Assembly (NCBI GenBank): GCA_942491955.1
Contig: CALOCV010000015.1
Coordinates: forward strand, 124,001 to 188,000
DNA length: 64,000 bases
From: CALOCV01 sp942491955
GTDB taxonomy: Bacteria > Chlamydiota > Chlamydiia > Chlamydiales > CALOCV01
Direction of reading: 5' to 3'
A program made the translations under genes and the position numbers. The notes beneath the pieces are model-generated. The model was not told the origin of the DNA. It saw only the letters and a program-made list of their open reading frames with translations, and ran no database searches. Shown piece after piece: positions 37,568-46,528 of the stretch; within the stretch, counting starts at the first letter, position 1, and each line of letters opens with the position of its first letter.

Positions 37568-38083
37568 TTATAATCTTTTCACAACCAAAACAGCAAAAGC
37601 AACTATAACCATATGTAGACTGGTATTTAGCTTTCTTTCGCAATTTTTCCATAACCTACGGCACTTCTCTAACCAGGCGAAAGAACGTTCCACAACCCAT
37701 CTTTTAGGAATTATTTTAAATGTATGAAGCTCGCTCCGTTTTGCAACCTCTACTTTGCAGTGGAGAAGCTTTTCTACATTATTTGCAAATGGGTCCCCAC
37801 TGTAACCTCCATCTACAAGAACGTTTTCTACATCCGATAAAACATCTTCATGCAATGAAAACATTTCCAAGGCCCCGCCTCGATCAGTAATATTTGCAGT
37901 CGTGATATGAATCGCATGCGGCAACCCTTGTGTATCGACAGCAATATGACGCTTGATCCCTGATACTTTCTTCCCTGCATCATAACCTTTCTCTTGAGCT
38001 GTATCAGTATTTTTTACGCTCTGTGCATCAACAATAATAAAACTAGTTTTTCTTTCCGTCCATTGCTTTGTCGGACCTCTCAA
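37568..38083 (-). CDS. IS5-family (IS427-like) transposase, orfB part
   Basis: 171 residues with the DDE domain: FIIVDAQSVKNTD (first Asp), NVLVDGGYSGDPF (second Asp) and WVVERSFAWLEKCRR (Glu). It has no ribosome-binding site of its own and is read by a -1 shift from orfA at a 7-A run (T-run 38,088-38,094 on the plus strand), the usual arrangement in IS427-type elements. Confidence 0.85.
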   Translation of the reverse strand: MRGPTKQWTERKTSFIIVDAQSVKNTDTAQEKGYDAGKKVSGIKRHIAVDTQGLPHAIHITTANITDRGGALEMFSLHEDVLSDVENVLVDGGYSGDPFANNVEKLLHCKVEVAKRSELHTFKIIPKRWVVERSFAWLEKCRRLWKNCERKLNTSLHMVIVAFAVLVVKRL

Positions 38084-38370
38084 CCAATTTTTTTAAAAAT
38101 TTTTTCAAGAGTGCTAACTGAGCTATCATTTTTCTTTTCGCTCCAGACGCTAAAATAATAGTGGCATGTACGCCATTTAGGGAACTCTTTTGGCAACATT
38201 CGCCATTGACATCCACTTTTTAAAACATACAAAACCCCACGGAACACATCATATAAATCAATGCTTCGAGGGCGAGTTTTCTTGCGCGCAGATTCAAGAG
38301 TAGGCTTAATCTTGTCAAATTGTTCGCGATTGATATCGCTTGGGTAGGAATGAGTCACGGCGATCTCCAA
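38080..38370 (-). CDS. IS5-family (IS427-like) transposase, orfA part
   Basis: 96 residues starting at ATG 38,370, with the DUF4096-like N-terminal domain: SDINREQFDKIKPTLESARK, DVFRGVLYVLKSGCQWRMLP and FPKWRTCHYYFSVWSEK. It ends four bases into orfB. The AAAAAAA run just before its stop is a plausible -1 slippery site giving the full transposase. Confidence 0.85.
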   Translation of the reverse strand: MEIAVTHSYPSDINREQFDKIKPTLESARKKTRPRSIDLYDVFRGVLYVLKSGCQWRMLPKEFPKWRTCHYYFSVWSEKKNDSSVSTLEKIFKKIG

Positions 38371-38525
38371 AACAAAATGCTGAAAAATAAACCTTATATA
38401 CTTTTCAAGAGATTTTGAACAGGTTCTAAGAGTTGAAGGGCATAGGAGCTATTTCTTTCCGAGGCGGTATTCTGTGCTTTGCCCACGACTCTATAAAGGG
38501 GTTTGAGCGGTTACCCTTCTTTGCT

Positions 38526-39569
38526 TTATTGACCTTCCCAGGAGAGGATGACTTTACCCGATTGGCGTGATAGCATCACATCAAATCCTTTTTGGAATTC
38601 ATCGATAGGAAAGTGGTGGGTGATGACGGGGAGGATGTCCAATCCGCCTTGAAGCATATGCGTCATCTTGAACCAGGTTGAGAAGATCTCTCTTCCGTAG
38701 ATTCCTTTGATTTCTAACATTTTAAAAATCACATGATCCCAGTCGACAGCAGTTCGTGGAGGGAGGATACCAAGAAGGCCAATTTTGGCACCATTTCGAC
38801 TCGTTTCCAAAATCGAAGAGAGGGCAAGGGGGCTTCCTGACATTTCTAGAGCCACAGTAAAGCCGTGGTTGATATTTTCTTCTTTCATTACCTCTTCTAG
38901 GTTTTCCTTTTTGACATTGATGGCTCGTGTGACGCCCATTTTTTTTGCTAAGTCGAGACGGTATTCATTGATATCGGTGATGATCACGCGATGAGCTCCC
39001 GCATAGCGGCAGATGGCTGCTGCCATAATACCAATGGGGCCAGCTCCCGTAATGAGTACATCTTCTCCCACGAGATCAAAAGAGAGTGCCGTATGAGTAG
39101 CATTGCCCAAGGGATCGAAAATAGCGGCAATATCATCGGGAATATTGTCTGGCAGAATAAAAACATTTTCTTCAGGGAGGGTGAAGAACTCGGCGAAGCA
39201 ACCATGGACGTGATATCCAACACCTCGGGTGTTTTGGCACAGATGCTTATTTCCCATGAGGCAATTGGGGCAGTGGCTGCAGGTGAGGTGTCCTTCACCA
39301 CTCACGCGATCGCCGACACGTACATGGGTCACAGCTTTTCCGACTTCAATGACTTCTCCAACAAATTCGTGGCCAATGACGAGGGAGGGGGGGACATTTT
39401 TTTTTGCCCAAGAATCCCACTGGTAGATATGGATATCGGTTCCACAGATGGAGGTTTTTTTTGTGCGGATGAGGACTTCATTCTCTTTTGGTTGAGGGAT
39501 GGGTACCTCTTCTAGCCAAATACCCTCTTCGGGCTTGGCTTTGACGAGTGCTTTCATTGTTTTTGTCAC
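38526..39569 (-). CDS. tdh: L-threonine 3-dehydrogenase
   Basis: A 347-residue zinc-dependent medium-chain dehydrogenase. The catalytic zinc region is SICGTDIHIYQWDSWAK and VIGHEFVGEV, the structural zinc Cys cluster is in HLTCSHCPNCLMGNKHLCQN, and the NAD fold is ITGAGPIGIMAAAICRYAGA. The CGTDIHIY..W pattern is specific to threonine dehydrogenases. It makes 2-amino-3-ketobutyrate for Kbl. The start is GTG 39,569, overlapping the kbl stop (GTGA), so the two genes form an operon. Confidence 0.92.
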   Translation of the reverse strand: MTKTMKALVKAKPEEGIWLEEVPIPQPKENEVLIRTKKTSICGTDIHIYQWDSWAKKNVPPSLVIGHEFVGEVIEVGKAVTHVRVGDRVSGEGHLTCSHCPNCLMGNKHLCQNTRGVGYHVHGCFAEFFTLPEENVFILPDNIPDDIAAIFDPLGNATHTALSFDLVGEDVLITGAGPIGIMAAAICRYAGAHRVIITDINEYRLDLAKKMGVTRAINVKKENLEEVMKEENINHGFTVALEMSGSPLALSSILETSRNGAKIGLLGILPPRTAVDWDHVIFKMLEIKGIYGREIFSTWFKMTHMLQGGLDILPVITHHFPIDEFQKGFDVMLSRQSGKVILSWEGQ

Positions 39570-40783
39570 GATACTATTTCCTTTGAAGTAGAAGTATGAA
39601 TTACGCCGAGCTCTTTACCCACATTGGCAAAGGCTTCGATGGCACGATCGAGATCGTTTTGGGTGTGCGCGGCGGACATCTGTGTCCGTATACGTGCTTG
39701 TCTCCTGGGGACAACGGGATACGAAAAGCTGATGACATAGACACCTTGTTCGAGCATTTTCTTAGAAAAATTTTGAGCGAGTTTGGCATCGCCAAGCATG
39801 ATAGGGATAATGGGATGATTTCCTGGTAGAAGGTGGAACCCAAGATCGGTCATTTTTTTTCGAAAATACTGCGCATTCTCGTGAACGCGTTTGCGCAAGT
39901 CATCCGATCTACTTAATAGATCAAAAGTTTGGATCGCTGCTGATACGATGCTAGGGGCTAAACTATTGGAAAAAAGATAGGGACGCGATCGTTGGCGCAA
40001 CCACTCGATGATCTCTTTGCGTGCTGATGTATAGCCTCCCATGGCACCTCCAAGGGCTTTTCCCAAGGTGCCCGTGAGAATATCCACTCTTCCCATGACA
40101 TCCCAATATTCATGGGTTCCTCTCCCTTCTTTTCCGATAAATCCTGTCGCATGGCAATCATCCACCATGAATAAGAGAACATTGTCATGGTCGGCGAGGT
40201 CTGGGTTTAGCGCTTTAGGTTGGCAAAAAAGAGCCATCCGTCGAGAAAACGCCATCGGTGGCAATCATGCGGAATCGACACTCTTGTGCCTCTTGCAGTT
40301 TGATCTCGAGGTCCGCCATATCGTTATTTTGGTAGCGGAAGCGCTTGGCTTTACAAAGGCGGATTCCATCGATGATGCTTGCGTGGTTGAGGGTATCGGT
40401 AGGATGACCAGGCCCTAGAAGGTTTCAAAAAGGCCAGCATTAGCATCGAAGCAAGCGGCATAAAGAATCGTATCGTCGGTGCCAAGGAACGAAGAAATCT
40501 TCTGTTCAAGTTCTTTATGGATCGACTGTGTCCCACAGATGAAGCGGACCGAGGAGAGGCCGTACCCATATTTCCCATAGCTCTTCTTGGCTGCTTCGAT
40601 AAGCAGAGGGTGATTGGAGAGTCCAAGATAATTATTGGCACAAAAATTCAACACTTCCTTTCCATTTACTAAAGAAATAGTTGCACTTTGCGGGGAGGAG
40701 AGAATCCTTTCCTCTTTATAAAGTCCCCCCTTTTTTATCTCGTCGATTTCTCGACGTAGATGAGCAAGAAATGTACTATTCAT
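39566..40783 (-). pseudogene. kbl: 2-amino-3-ketobutyrate CoA ligase (glycine C-acetyltransferase), frameshifted
   Basis: The N-terminal frame from ATG 40,783 reads NFCANNYLGLSNHPLLIEAA and SSVRFICGTQSIHKELEQKI, then stops near 40,415. After at least two further frame changes (near 40,415-40,420 and the 6-A run 40,225-40,230) and about two missing residues it continues to 39,566 with FMVDDCHATGFIGKEGRGTH and the PLP-lysine region GTLGKALGGAMGGY. PLP enzyme of the alpha-oxoamine synthase family, converting aminoketobutyrate and CoA to glycine and acetyl-CoA. It is either a decaying gene or one damaged by sequencing errors; its intact partner tdh favours the latter. Confidence 0.8.
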
Positions 40784-40901
40784 AAAAACCCCTAATACAT
40801 CAAAGAATCGATTGATTTTGCCATAGATCCGATTAGAAAAAAAGAGTGGTATAAAGAATAGTTATGGTTTATTAGGAGAGAAAAAGGGAGGGATTCCAAC
40901 C

Positions 40902-42014
40902 ATGAAAGCAATTGCCTTATTTCCCCAATCTACATCGTTAAAGATCGTCGATGTTGACGAACCGCATATTCTTGAACCTAAAGAAATTAAACTCAAAGTT
41001 CTTGAAGTGGGAATTTGTGGTACAGATCGTGAAGAGGCAAGAGGCGATCGCGGAGATTCCCCAAAGGGAGAACAATACCTCATCATCGGGCATGAGATGA
41101 TCGGTCAAGTGGTCGAGGTGGGATCCTCTGTTAGCCAGTTTGTTCCTGGAGATTTTGCCGTTGTGATGGTGCGAAGGGGATGTGGCCATTGTCCCGCCTG
41201 TGCACTGAATCGATTCGATATGTGTTATACCGGAGACTATAAAGAACGAGGGATCAAAGAACTTCATGGCTTTCAAGCGGAATATGTTGTGGATCAAGAA
41301 GAATATCTGGTTCGCGTTCCTCCAAGCATTGTCTCTTTTGCCGTTCTTACGGAGCCAACCACTGTTGTCGAGAAAGCCATTGATGAGGCAGTTCTTATCC
41401 AAAAAGCTCGGCTTCCCGATGCAGCAAAAGAAGAAAAATGGCTTGCAGGAAAAAACGTGTTGGTCGCAGGCCTTGGTCCGATTGGCCTTCTTGCTGCAAT
41501 GATCCTCCGGTTGCGGGGAGCAACGGTATTTGGTCTCGATATTGTCGATGAGAATAGCGCCCGTCCACAGCTGCTCAAAGAGCTTGGAGGGAAATACTTG
41601 AATGGGAAATCGGTAACAACAGAACAAATTCCCCAACTCTACGGACAGATCGATCTTATCGTAGAAGCAACGGGTATTGCAAAAATCGAGTTCGACCTTC
41701 TCGAGGCTTTGGGTATCAACGGCGTGATTGTTTTAACGGGGATTCCTGGAGGGACTCGCTGCATTGATATCGAAGGAGCCGAGATCATGAAACGGCTTGT
41801 CCTTAAAAACCAAGTGATGGTGGGGAGTGTTAACGCAAGTCCTGCTCACTTCCATATGGCTGTTGAAGACCTTACCGAAGCCGGGGAGAGATGGAATGGC
41901 GTGATGAATCAACTCATTACCAATCGCGTCCCCAATCAAGAAATGGAAAACGTATTGCAAAAACACCCCGATAATGAAATTAAAAGCACCATTCAATGGA
42001 ATGGTGGGGCTTAA
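40902..42014 (+). CDS. Glucose 1-dehydrogenase-like zinc alcohol dehydrogenase
   Basis: A 370-residue medium-chain dehydrogenase with GICGTDREEARGDRGDSP, IIGHEMIGQVVEVG, the structural Cys set in RRGCGHCPACALNRFDMCYT, and the NAD(P) fold VLVAGLGPIGLLAAMILRLR. The long insert and C-terminal form (VGSVNASPAHFHMAVEDL) match archaeal-type glucose dehydrogenases rather than ordinary ADHs. It would oxidise glucose to gluconolactone, the substrate of the 161-1231 enzyme. GGGAGGG precedes the ATG. Divergent from kbl. Sugar specificity is inferred. Confidence 0.75.
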   Translation: MKAIALFPQSTSLKIVDVDEPHILEPKEIKLKVLEVGICGTDREEARGDRGDSPKGEQYLIIGHEMIGQVVEVGSSVSQFVPGDFAVVMVRRGCGHCPACALNRFDMCYTGDYKERGIKELHGFQAEYVVDQEEYLVRVPPSIVSFAVLTEPTTVVEKAIDEAVLIQKARLPDAAKEEKWLAGKNVLVAGLGPIGLLAAMILRLRGATVFGLDIVDENSARPQLLKELGGKYLNGKSVTTEQIPQLYGQIDLIVEATGIAKIEFDLLEALGINGVIVLTGIPGGTRCIDIEGAEIMKRLVLKNQVMVGSVNASPAHFHMAVEDLTEAGERWNGVMNQLITNRVPNQEMENVLQKHPDNEIKSTIQWNGGA

Positions 42015-43930
42015 GAGGGTTTTTTCACAGGTTTTGGCTTTGGCTGTGGCGGAAGAAGATCGATCCAAATAGGGGAGCTCCATGCCATGTGCCCATCTTT
42101 TTGGTGCGCTCTGAGATAATAATACGCAAATGGGGGTTTCTGTTTATCTTTCGGTTGTAAAGTGATCTTCTCCAGAGGTTCCATGTCATCGATAGCAAAG
42201 TCGTGGTGATATTTTCCAGGTTCCATCGTTTGGAACACTTTTCCGTTTCGGATAATTTCTATTTTTGTAATCTCATCCGTACCAGCAACAAACCCTGTGA
42301 TATGTCGATTCAAACACAATCCACGCTTTTTGTTGGTGTCAACTTCTTGTCCCATAGGAATGCCTGCTATAAAAAACCCTAAGACAATCCGAGCGCCTGT
42401 TGTCGCATAGCAAGATCGTTGATACAGAGCTTCAAAAAGAGCTTCGCGCGTATGGGATGGAGATAGAATTGCAGTCAAACCAGGGGTATATTGCTCTTGA
42501 TTGCTCTCATAAAATTCTTCGTACACGCCGCGATCATCAAGTCCTCCACCGACGAATCCAAAGCGGCAGTTTGCAAGCAACGCTTTTTGTATCGAACCGT
42601 CAGGATCCTCTTTAATACTACTTTTTCCATCCCCCTGAATAGGGCGATCATTTCCTTCTTTTATCGAACATTCCGACGATCCCCAGGCATTATAAATTTC
42701 TACGACACGTTCGAATTCGGGATTATAATTTTTAAAAGAATAGGAGTGCCCTTTTGCCATAGTAAAACAGGGAATAGCGATCATTTCTTTGGGAGAGAAA
42801 AGTTTGTATGTTTTTTCCAAAGACTGTGTCTTCATATCTTTTTGCCGAATCAGTGGACGATTATCTTTGGCAAAGATCCATTGCCGAACACCTTCACTCC
42901 CAGAAGCACCTTCCCATTGAGATCCGAGAAAAGTACAAAAGCGATCTTCCTCATTGAAGTCAGCGATATTTTGGCTCACTGTTTTCCAAATTTCATTAGA
43001 TGTATCCTCAGGATCGTCATTGGAGGAGGTAGCAAAAAAATGGAGAGCTTTATCATCGCGAAAATGACGCAAACAATTTTCAATGTCTTCTGTGGAATCA
43101 AACCTTTCTGACTCTCCATGAAGCAATCCCCAATGGAGGTCAAGGGGAAGATCGTCTAAACATTTTATGGGTCCGGAAGAGAAAATTTCCTTAGTTTTCA
43201 GATTGGTCAATCGGAGGGTATAGACTCCTGTTTCATTAAAATAGAGATTCGGTAGAGCGATGTATCCCGTTTCGGGGATAAAGATACGCCATTGGATGTT
43301 CTCTCGAATGTTTTCATGGGTCAACTCCATCAGAGTATCATCTGCCGTATTGCTTGTTAGATTGCCAAATTCATCTTCAAAGCGGATCATCACATCGAAG
43401 CGTCTGTTTTTGACGACAAAGGAGGGGGCAACCACCTGTATATTCTTGAGTTGGTTTCCACGGACATCGAGAAAAAACGTCTCCGGTTCTCCAAAACGCT
43501 CTTTTCCTGAAGGATCGACGTGCAAGAGAAAGGCGCGTCTTCTTTGCGTTTTTGTTTGCGCTGCATTTCCCTGTTCAATAGCGGTTTTCCCTATCTCTTT
43601 TGGAGATCCTAAGATAATGGTAACCATTCCCTCTGCAGGAACGTTTTGCGGCAGAATAAATTCATAGAGGGGAGCATAGCGATCGGGAATTTGGATCTCT
43701 TTGGCAGAGATCGGTTTACCCTTGTCGAGTTTGGCATAGATGAGATTTTCCCCCGATTTCAGGTCGGTAGTTGGAAGTTCCCAATCGATTAAGCGACCAT
43801 ATGTTTGCAAGTCGAATCGAAGACGGGTCCCTTTTGGGAGAGCAGTCGCTGTTGTATAAATAAATTTCCAGGTATTGACCTCTCCGGCAAGAGCCATTTT
43901 AGGTTCGGCATAGCAGATTGAACGTCGCAT
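42011..43930 (-). CDS. DUF3604 family protein, 639 aa
   Basis: An all-soluble protein with no signal peptide. Central LDLHWGLLHGESERFDS and CLRHFRDDKALHFFATSSND match the DUF3604 pattern, a PHP-like fold; late conserved parts are EIYNAWGSSE, FVGGGLDDRG, GLTAILSPSHTREALFEALY and RSCYATTGARIVLGF. Several His/Asp ligands of the PHP site (HGD.H) are altered (HGESE), so metal chemistry is uncertain. AAAGGA lies before ATG 43,930. It follows rny by 12 bases and overlaps the convergent glucose dehydrogenase end by four bases. Function unknown. Confidence 0.75.
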   Translation of the reverse strand: MRRSICYAEPKMALAGEVNTWKFIYTTATALPKGTRLRFDLQTYGRLIDWELPTTDLKSGENLIYAKLDKGKPISAKEIQIPDRYAPLYEFILPQNVPAEGMVTIILGSPKEIGKTAIEQGNAAQTKTQRRRAFLLHVDPSGKERFGEPETFFLDVRGNQLKNIQVVAPSFVVKNRRFDVMIRFEDEFGNLTSNTADDTLMELTHENIRENIQWRIFIPETGYIALPNLYFNETGVYTLRLTNLKTKEIFSSGPIKCLDDLPLDLHWGLLHGESERFDSTEDIENCLRHFRDDKALHFFATSSNDDPEDTSNEIWKTVSQNIADFNEEDRFCTFLGSQWEGASGSEGVRQWIFAKDNRPLIRQKDMKTQSLEKTYKLFSPKEMIAIPCFTMAKGHSYSFKNYNPEFERVVEIYNAWGSSECSIKEGNDRPIQGDGKSSIKEDPDGSIQKALLANCRFGFVGGGLDDRGVYEEFYESNQEQYTPGLTAILSPSHTREALFEALYQRSCYATTGARIVLGFFIAGIPMGQEVDTNKKRGLCLNRHITGFVAGTDEITKIEIIRNGKVFQTMEPGKYHHDFAIDDMEPLEKITLQPKDKQKPPFAYYYLRAHQKDGHMAWSSPIWIDLLPPQPKPKPVKKPS

Positions 43931-43942
43931 AGTTTCCTTTGA

Positions 43943-45472
43943 TTATATTGCATATTGAATCGCTCGAGTCTCTCGAACGACGACGACTTTAATTTTGCCA
44001 GGAAATTGTAATTCTTGCTCGATTTTTTTCCGAATTTCTTGTGCTAATGACGCCGCCTCTTCATCAGAGATCTCTTGGGATGAGGTTGTGACCAAAATTT
44101 CTCTCCCTGCTTGCAACGCTTGGACCTTGAGTACATGGGGGAAAGAGAGAGCTAATTTTTCAAGATCTTCAAGACGCCGGAAATAGGAATCGAGCTTTTC
44201 CATCCGAGCTCCCGGACGTGAAGCCGATATCGCATCAGCCGTTGCCAGCAGTAAAGCTTCTGTAGACGAAGGTTTTGCGTGATTGTGATGAGAGGAAATC
44301 CCAGCAACAACCTCTTCGCTTTCTCCCCATCGCTTGGCCCACTTAGCTCCCTCTTCTGCATGAGAGCCTGTTCCTCCTGCTATCACCTTGCCAAGATCGT
44401 GTAGAAGGCCAAGTCGTTGTGCTAAGTGGACGGAAAAACCAAGTTCAGTGGCCAAGTAGGCCATCAACAAAGCAACCTCTTTGCTATGCTGTAAAAGATT
44501 TTGCCCTTGTGTGCGATGGTAGTGCATGGTTCCAATGGATTGGATGAGTTCGGGATGTAGATCGCAAACACCAAGCTCTATAGCAGCGGATTCACCTTTT
44601 TTATAGGTCTCTTCAATAAATTTCTTCTCCATTCGAATAAAGACCTCTTGGATGCGGGAAGGGTGGATTCTCCCGTCATGGATGAGGTGTTCCAGCGTTT
44701 TTTCAGCAAGGGCTCTTCGCTTGGGATCGAAGCTCGATAGGATAACGGCACATGGTGTGTCATCAATGATAAGGTTCACTCCCGTGAGTTGTTCAAAGAT
44801 GCGGATATTCCTCCCTTCGCGACCAATAATTCGTCCCTTTATATCTTCATTCGGAAGAGCAACGGTAACGGTTGTTGTTTCTGCTGTCGTGGGTACGGCC
44901 ATTCGTTGAAGGGTGACTAGAAGGAGCTCTTTTGCCTTCATTTCCACTTCTCGGTCGATCTCTTTTTGTTGAGCCTCTTTCCAAATGTGGAGTTCTTTGA
45001 GGATTTCGTTGCGGCATTCATTGCGGAAGGTAGCATAGGCTTCATCAAGGGAGAGGGAAGAAATATTGGCCAAAGTCTCTTGCAACTGTTTTCTCATGAC
45101 AACGATATTTTTTTTTGCATCTTCCATTTGACACTGTTCTTTTTCTAAATCCTTTTCCCTATCTTTGAGTCTCTTTGCCTCTTTATGGAATCCTTCTTCT
45201 CGTTTTTTGATCTGCCATTCCCGTTCTCGGAGCCGATCAGCTTCCTTTTCTGTTCGTTGTTGTTCTTGCCATAGGTTTTCCTCAAAAGATTGTCTTTTTT
45301 TTTGATAAATCTCTGCAGCATCCCTTTCTGCTTTTTCTCGTAGATCCTGAGATGCTTTTTCTGCTCGCATAAGGAGCGTATTTGCCAGCGCTTGCCAGTT
45401 TTTCCATTTAACAAAAAACCAAAAAGAGCCAATAGCCCATGTAATGAGAGAGCCAAGAAGAAAAAGGATCAC
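43943..45472 (-). CDS. rny: Ribonuclease Y
   Basis: A 509-residue membrane-anchored endoribonuclease: N-terminal helix (ILFLLGSLITWAIGSFWFFV), a long charged coiled coil to about residue 190, a KH domain (VALPNEDIKGRIIGREGRNI) and an HD domain (LGLLHDLGKVIAGGTGSHAE, with the HD pair). Starts at GTG 45,472, overlapping the CBS gene's stop (GTGA). RNase Y begins mRNA decay in bacteria lacking RNase E. Length is typical. Confidence 0.92.
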   Translation of the reverse strand: MILFLLGSLITWAIGSFWFFVKWKNWQALANTLLMRAEKASQDLREKAERDAAEIYQKKRQSFEENLWQEQQRTEKEADRLREREWQIKKREEGFHKEAKRLKDREKDLEKEQCQMEDAKKNIVVMRKQLQETLANISSLSLDEAYATFRNECRNEILKELHIWKEAQQKEIDREVEMKAKELLLVTLQRMAVPTTAETTTVTVALPNEDIKGRIIGREGRNIRIFEQLTGVNLIIDDTPCAVILSSFDPKRRALAEKTLEHLIHDGRIHPSRIQEVFIRMEKKFIEETYKKGESAAIELGVCDLHPELIQSIGTMHYHRTQGQNLLQHSKEVALLMAYLATELGFSVHLAQRLGLLHDLGKVIAGGTGSHAEEGAKWAKRWGESEEVVAGISSHHNHAKPSSTEALLLATADAISASRPGARMEKLDSYFRRLEDLEKLALSFPHVLKVQALQAGREILVTTSSQEISDEEAASLAQEIRKKIEQELQFPGKIKVVVVRETRAIQYAI

Positions 45473-46467
45473 TTGCTTTCCTTATTAACGATTTTTTCCA
45501 ATCGGATTTTTTCTATGCGACGGTCGTTTGAACGAATCACTTTTGCCGAAAAATTCCCTTCTTCAAGAAGGAATCCCTTTGGTGGGATCATTTTGGTTCT
45601 ATGAAAGATAAATCCCCCGATGGTATCGTAGTCTCCTTCTTGGGGGATTTTGATGTTGAGTTGTTCCTCGACATCGAGAATGCTCATGCGCCCATCGACA
45701 AGCCAGCCTCCTTCAGGAAGAGAGAGGAAGAGGGATTCATCGACGTCGTATTCGTCCTCGATCTCTCCAACAATTTCTTCTAAGATATCTTCTATTGTGA
45801 TTAAGCCTTCCGTTCCTCCGTATTCATCAACAACAATGGCCAAATGGTTTTGTTTTCTTCGAAATTCTTGGAGAAGAAGCGAAATTTTTTTTGTCTCAGG
45901 GGTGTAGAGAGCGGGTTTAACGATCGTTTCAATAGGAGCTTCGAGTATTTCCGTCGAGCCTCCAGAGGTTTCATATTCGAGATATTTTTGCAAAATATCT
46001 TTGTACATGATGACACCAATGATTTCATCGACGGAATCTCTATATACAGGAATTCGACTATACCCTTCTTCTTCTAGATGTTTAGCAGCTTTACTGATAG
46101 ACATCGTAGCCGGAAGAGTAAAAATATCACCTCGGGGGATCATGATTTCGCGCGCAATGCGATCACGAAAACGGATTACCTGTCCGATGAGCTTTCTATC
46201 ATTGGTATCGAGATAGGGAGAAGTATTGGCTTCCTCAACAATGGCCATAATTTCTTCGTTGGTGCGAGTGATTCGATCTTTTACAAGAAAAGGATCCGAT
46301 CGGAAAAAGAGAAACGATCCATAGTGGATGGGGTAGTACCACAATGAATTCCGTTTTGATTCCAACCAATAGGCGGTACTTTTTCCTCTTTTTCTAAGAA
46401 GAAATAACGAAAATACAAAAAAACTACATGCTAGGAACAAAAAAAGGAGCGAAAGTAAAAAAAACAC
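45469..46467 (-). CDS. CBS-domain protein of the CorC/TlyC (hemolysin-like) family
   Basis: 332 residues: a short hydrophobic N-terminus (LLSLLFLFLACSFFVFSLFL), a CBS pair (AREIMIPRGDIFTLPATMSI, YSRIPVYRDSVDEIIGVIMY) and a C-terminal CorC_HlyC domain (FHRTKMIPPKGFLLEEG). The DUF21 membrane domain of larger relatives is absent. The family is linked to magnesium/cobalt efflux or membrane-protein regulation; the old hemolysin name has weak support. It follows ybeY, an order also found in Chlamydia as far as I recall. Confidence 0.85.
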   Translation of the reverse strand: MFFLLSLLFLFLACSFFVFSLFLLRKRGKSTAYWLESKRNSLWYYPIHYGSFLFFRSDPFLVKDRITRTNEEIMAIVEEANTSPYLDTNDRKLIGQVIRFRDRIAREIMIPRGDIFTLPATMSISKAAKHLEEEGYSRIPVYRDSVDEIIGVIMYKDILQKYLEYETSGGSTEILEAPIETIVKPALYTPETKKISLLLQEFRRKQNHLAIVVDEYGGTEGLITIEDILEEIVGEIEDEYDVDESLFLSLPEGGWLVDGRMSILDVEEQLNIKIPQEGDYDTIGGFIFHRTKMIPPKGFLLEEGNFSAKVIRSNDRRIEKIRLEKIVNKESK

Positions 46468-46528
46468 AATGGTATAAGCTATAATACAATGGATTTAAAA
46501 AATAATTTTGAAGTTATTTGGGTATCAT

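Larger units (their letters stand above)
37032..38426 (-). mobile_element. IS5-family element (IS427-like) carrying a GxxExxY cassette, 1395 bp
   Basis: Ends GAGCCTGTTC (37,032-37,041) and GAACAGGTTC (38,417-38,426) are near-perfect inverted repeats, and a TAA triplet flanks both sides (37,029-37,031; 38,427-38,429), the TNA duplication typical of the IS427 group. Order on the minus strand: transposase orfA, orfB, then a GxxExxY gene between the orfB stop and the IS end. A 5'-truncated copy of the same composite is at 3688-4389. Confidence 0.9.
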
